From Bolinopsis microptera (Eukaryota; Ctenophora; Tentaculata; Lobata; Bolinopsidae): DNA of 64,000 nucleotides. Every line of letters starts with the position of its first letter. The stretch's first letter is position 1. The notes beneath the pieces are model-generated. The model ran no database searches, was not told the origin of the DNA, and worked only from the letters and a program-made list of their open reading frames with translations. The stretch covers positions 6,200,001 to 6,264,000 of the forward strand of contig NC_087074.1 in assembly GCF_026151205.1 (NCBI RefSeq). The letters run 5' to 3'. This document shows positions 60,433 through 64,000 of this stretch, in pieces. The position numbers and the translations under genes are program-made.

Positions 60433-61874
60433 ATCACAATGCTGGCAAGCATTACCGTCGCCCTTATATTCACAATACTATTTACCCCCTATACTATTAT
60501 ATCCCCTTTATTGATTTCCAGGCATTAAGACTCATCGAAAGTAGATCAGCAGGTACATTTAAGTTCAAAACATTCTAATTCAATGTTAAAGATGACAGGA
60601 ATAAGAAATAGTTATATGGAGGTTTTTAAGAAATTTGCGCAAAATACGCGCCAGCATGTTATACGAAATTAGGTAAAAAACCCAAAATCGCCATATTCAG
60701 GTGCCTTAAAAACCATGTTAAAATTGAGTTAGAGATCTGAAACTTTGCAGGGCGTCTAGACCTTGTCCAAATCGACTGTAAAAAAAATTTCATGTTTCAG
60801 GAGTATCGTGAAGTGGGTTTTCTGGAACCCCTGTTTTACAACAGATTGTCGTGAAGATATATAATATATAATATAGACGCTTTTTGCAGTCAATTGTAGC
60901 CTACATTTAAGTGTCCGTAGATTCGAAAGTATAAACGATACAGTCATCTCGAACCACAGGTTTTAAAGATAATTGTTTAAGCTTTAGTTTACATTGTATT
61001 GAAAAATAATTTAACGTCATCATCATCACTTGATGACGTCATCAAATTAAGTGTTTTAAAAACTTGATTTTTGACAAAGTAACAACTTTTCAAATCGATT
61101 TTACGCTATTAAGGAGTAATTTTATTCAAAATCTGAGGACATTTTCACCTTAGATAATTGTTCAAGAATTCCGAAAATCTACCGGAATAGTTTCCTACCT
61201 TGCTCCTTCATAAAGATATTTGCTATTGAAGTTAGTGCTTTTTTGAAGAATAATTTTATAAAAACACAAAAGTTGTGAATTAGTATTCTCTGGTGTTGGG
61301 TCATCCCTTGGAGTGTGGAGCTCAATTTTGCTTCTTAAAGGTGTAAATTGTGTTATAGGCTAGTTTTAAAGTTAAAAATCGAAAAGTTGCACACGTGGGG
61401 ACACGCCCAAATTTATTTAAAATAGCTAAAATCACTAAAAATTTTGATTTTCACGATTTTTATCAACTTTGGAGTCCCGTTGTGATCCAAGTTCTTTTTG
61501 AAATCTTCTGAAACTTTGCATGCTTATCAAACCATATATTAAATACCACTATGCAAAAATTTACGGTGATTCAATATTGTATGCGCACGCAACGTCCGCT
61601 CAAAGTTTGCACGTGCGAAAGGTGAGAATTTTGCTCATTCGTGATTTCGAATATATTCTGCTTTCCACGATATTTAAATGGCATTATATATGAATTTAAT
61701 GCCAACTTGAATGAGTAAAAAGTGCCATATTCAGTCGGTTATCGACAGATATACCTAATTAAACACAAGGAAACGTTTTCAAAGGCAGAATTTCGAAATC
61801 GTCGGAATTACCTCCTTGTTAACGAAGTTTCGATTGTGTAAATTATCCTGACATTATAATCAAAAAGAGATGAT

Positions 61875-62203
61875 ATTTGACCAAAACCCATAATCATGGG
61901 TAGAGTGTACCGCTGCCAGTGTCTCTCTTTTCCAAACAAAAGGAAATGATATTAATTTGAGGAACCGTCCGCTAATGCAAATTGATACCGAGAATGAAAT
62001 CGGTCGCTCGCTTTTCCCATTTAATAAGCTTTATTACAATTCGTAAGCCGTGAATGAATGGGAAAAGCGAGCGACCGATTTCATTCTCGGTATCAATTTG
62101 CATTAGCGGACGGTTCCTCAAATTAATATCATTTCCTTTTGTTTGGAAAAGAGAGACACTGGCAGCGGTACACTCTACCCATGATTATGGGTTTTGGTCA
62201 AAT
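61875..62203 (-). mobile_element. Terminal MITE module D (short form)
   Basis: Inverted counterpart of module C with the same missing middle. Confidence 0.85.
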
Positions 62204-62207
62204 TAAG

Positions 62208-62612
62208 CTATACATAATGAGATCTGTTATGATACGTAATTTCAGTAGAAGTAGGAAGACAAATTATAAAAAGGTATACGGTGGCTACGACCCGCCATCG
62301 TTTTCTATTTTAATATTGAATTGGAATTTCATAGCTCAAATTGCCAGCTCACTTTCTTTTTCCTATTTTGTTTGATTTGCTACGCATTTGTTACGTTCTG
62401 ATAGCGGGGGTTTTGCCTTACAATGCAGTATCTTATCAATTAAAACGAATGATGTCTCTATGTTAGTGACATTTTCGCATACATTTGATTGCAAGATTTG
62501 ATTTAAGTTGTGTTTCGAGTGTCAGGATTTCTATTAAACTATAAATCAATTATTTTACTGATAAAAATAACTATTCTCATAAATAGACACATTAGAGATA
62601 ATAGTAGATATT
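62208..62612. other. Short upstream region of the membrane-protein gene
   Basis: 405 bp between the transposon end and the start codon. No TATA box or E-box cluster is evident. If the promoter is here, the element insertion is immediately next to it. Confidence 0.4.
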
Positions 62613-63702
62613 ATGGCAATAAGATTATTCAGAAGGCGGAGAAGATTACTTAAAAATTTGGGAATCTTTGGAATTATTTTAGTGATCGTAGCTGTTTACA
62701 AAACAACAGTAAGTGTTCTGCAGTAATCTCTACAGTCTCCGAAACTTTTCCTTATTCCTTATTCCTTATTCCTTATTCCTTATTCCTTATTCCTTATTCC
62801 TTATTCCTTATTCCTTATTCCTTATTCCTTATTCCTTATTCCTTATTCCTTATTCCTTATTCCTTATTCCTTATTCCTTATTCCTTATTCCTTATTCCTT
62901 ATTCCTTATTCCTTATTCCTTATTCCTTATTCCTTATTCCTTATTCCTTATTCCTTATTCCTTATTCCTTATTCCTTATTCCTTATTCCTCATTCCTTAT
63001 TCCTTATTCCTTATTCCTTATTTCTTATTCCTTATTCCTTATTCCTTATTCCTTACTCTCATCTTTAAAGAATTATTTGTTAATTCTGCTTATTAATATT
63101 GTGAATTAGTTATAAAAAGAAGCATGACTAAACAAGTACTTTGACAATTTGACATTTCATAAGTGAACTAAAGATAGCGATTGTGTTTTTTAGTGCAATT
63201 ATTGGCTGTAATTCGGGATAAAATAACTAGTGAGTAGTGACCGGCTATGATATAAATCTGCAGCATAATATTGATTACCATTCAATCTAATTTCAGAAGG
63301 ATAAGTCGTTAATTCAGAAAAGGAACACACTAAATCATAATCAAGATGCCAACTTATCTGAAGAAGTAATTAAGAGAAGAGTAGAGAGCGTTAAAAGAAG
63401 ATGTTCCCCTAGCAAGGATATACATCATAATGGTGCAGATTTGCAGGTTAATTAAAAGTCATTATAAATAATATTATTCAAGTTATAAAACCTGATCCGC
63501 CCTTCATCTATTCATTTAACATGTCAATAATGATATGCAGTTGTTGGGGCATATACTCTAGATGAGATGTAAATAAACTTTATTTTTATACAATAAGTCG
63601 ATAAAAAGTGTTGCCAAGAAATAGATGTGGACTGATCTTCTCCTTCCACATTTCAGGTTTCAGATTTAGTTGAAAGCCTGGAATTCAAGCTTGAGGAAAA
63701 TG
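62613..63702 (+). CDS. 5' exons of a type II membrane protein gene
   Basis: Exons 62613-62708 (32 codons, phase 0), 63297-63446 (50 codons, phase 0) and 63657-63702 (ends phase 1, AATG|GTTTGT). The gene continues beyond the window. The N terminus MAIRLFRRRRRLLKNLGIFG is followed by a hydrophobic stretch (IILVIVAVY), i.e. a short basic cytosolic tail and signal anchor. The next ~60 residues are hydrophilic, Lys/Arg/Glu-rich and stem-like. This layout is typical of Golgi glycosyltransferases, for example polypeptide GalNAc-transferases (known architecture), but no catalytic domain is in view, so the class is inference. A broken copy of exon 1 lies 7.4 kb upstream. Confidence 0.65.
62745..63056. 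repeat. (TTATTCC)n heptanucleotide array in intron 1
   Basis: About 43 copies of TTATTCC starting ~40 bp after the exon 1 donor, with rare changes (CTCATTCC, TTTCTT). An open frame across it is an artefact. Confidence 0.92.
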
Positions 63703-63778
63703 GTTTGTATATTGATTTCGTTACTAGTCTGTAAAGAGCTGCTGTGTTGTAGGGCATGGTCTTTAATTAATTAATACA

Positions 63779-64000
63779 GGGTGGGCCAAAAGTCAGTGTG
63801 CAAACGTTGGCCTTAATAGCTCAGTCACTGAGTGCCCAATTGAAATACTTCCTTCTGGTATGACTTAGTACCACCACTGGTTCGAGGAATTTGTCAACTC
63901 GAAAAATATTCGCGTTCATTTTTTTCAAATGGAGGTTCATTTTCACATTTATTTGATAGTTTGGATAGTCGGATCAAGCTAAATGTTATTGAATTGTGTT
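63779..64000 (+). mobile_element. Possible 5' end of a DNA transposon
   Basis: CAGGGTGGGCCAAAAGTCAG resembles the starts of several DNA-transposon termini. Its other end would lie outside the window, so this is tentative. Confidence 0.25.

Larger units (their letters stand above)
51675..62203. mobile_element. Large inverted-repeat element with terminal MITE modules (copy 2)
   Basis: The left arm 51675-53458 and right arm 60433-62203 are reverse complements, ~1.78 kb each. Termini are ATTTGACCAAAACCC and its complement. TAAG flanks both ends (51671-51674, 62204-62207), a possible 4-bp target duplication. The ~7-kb centre contains unrelated MITEs, a retrotransposon fragment and a copied exon. 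The arms are homologous to those at 19570-25134, but each pair is more alike within itself than between pairs. No transposase is recognised. Confidence 0.8.

Noticed and set aside
62713-63096. 127-codon ORF with a seven-residue period
   Set aside because: It is the (TTATTCC)n array in an intron of the membrane-protein gene.

Overview
The window is nuclear DNA of an invertebrate animal. It shows spliced genes with GT-AG introns and consistent intron phases, a Pax transcription factor, a secreted DD3-3-family protein, many MITE-like and foldback elements, a non-LTR retrotransposon fragment, and unusually abundant minisatellites. There are no operons, Shine-Dalgarno sites or prokaryotic genes. 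The species cannot be named from the sequence. Pax and DD3-3 together fit a non-vertebrate metazoan.

Layout. (1) 242-6713: a foldback element with ~2.65-kb terminal inverted repeats, 5'-AG ends and a 6-bp target duplication. Each arm carries one copy of a 229-aa C2H2 zinc-finger ORF, and the spacer holds two tRNA-like sequences. (2) 6792-7631: a GC-rich hAT-type non-autonomous element with an 8-bp target duplication. (3) 8514-14501 (+): a complete 13-exon DD3-3-like gene of 696 codons. (4) 14792-17884 (-): a convergent multi-exon gene of unknown function. (5) 19570-25134: a large inverted-repeat element with a MITE module at each end. (6) 26310-29025: a piggyBac-type (TTAA) non-autonomous element with ordered palindromic motifs. 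(7) ~29520-34690: a 5.2-kb 33-bp minisatellite. (8) ~34.9-40.3 kb: CACGTG-rich sequence with simple repeats, which may be the Pax 5' region. (9) 40347-51452 (+): a Pax gene with a complete paired domain, Pax1/9-like, and no homeodomain seen. (10) 51675-62203: a second, larger inverted-repeat element of the same family as (5). Its 7-kb centre holds a reverse-transcriptase fragment, several MITEs and a broken copy of a neighbouring exon. (11) 62613 to the window end (+): the 5' part of a gene for a type II membrane protein.

The most unusual pattern is that several minisatellites are built from splice junctions. In DD3-3, exon 2's 3' end plus its GTGAGT donor is repeated as 41 donors in an exact 35-bp register. 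Exon 3's acceptor (30-bp unit) and donor region (50-bp unit) in the same gene are also repeated. In Pax, the donor of the first paired-domain exon is repeated about 18 times (43-bp unit), and a later exon's donor is duplicated once (31 bp). The genes remain open when the outermost, exon-proximal sites are used.

The genes do not form an obvious pathway. DD3-3 and the unknown gene converge. Pax and the membrane-protein gene are separated by the 10.5-kb foldback element.
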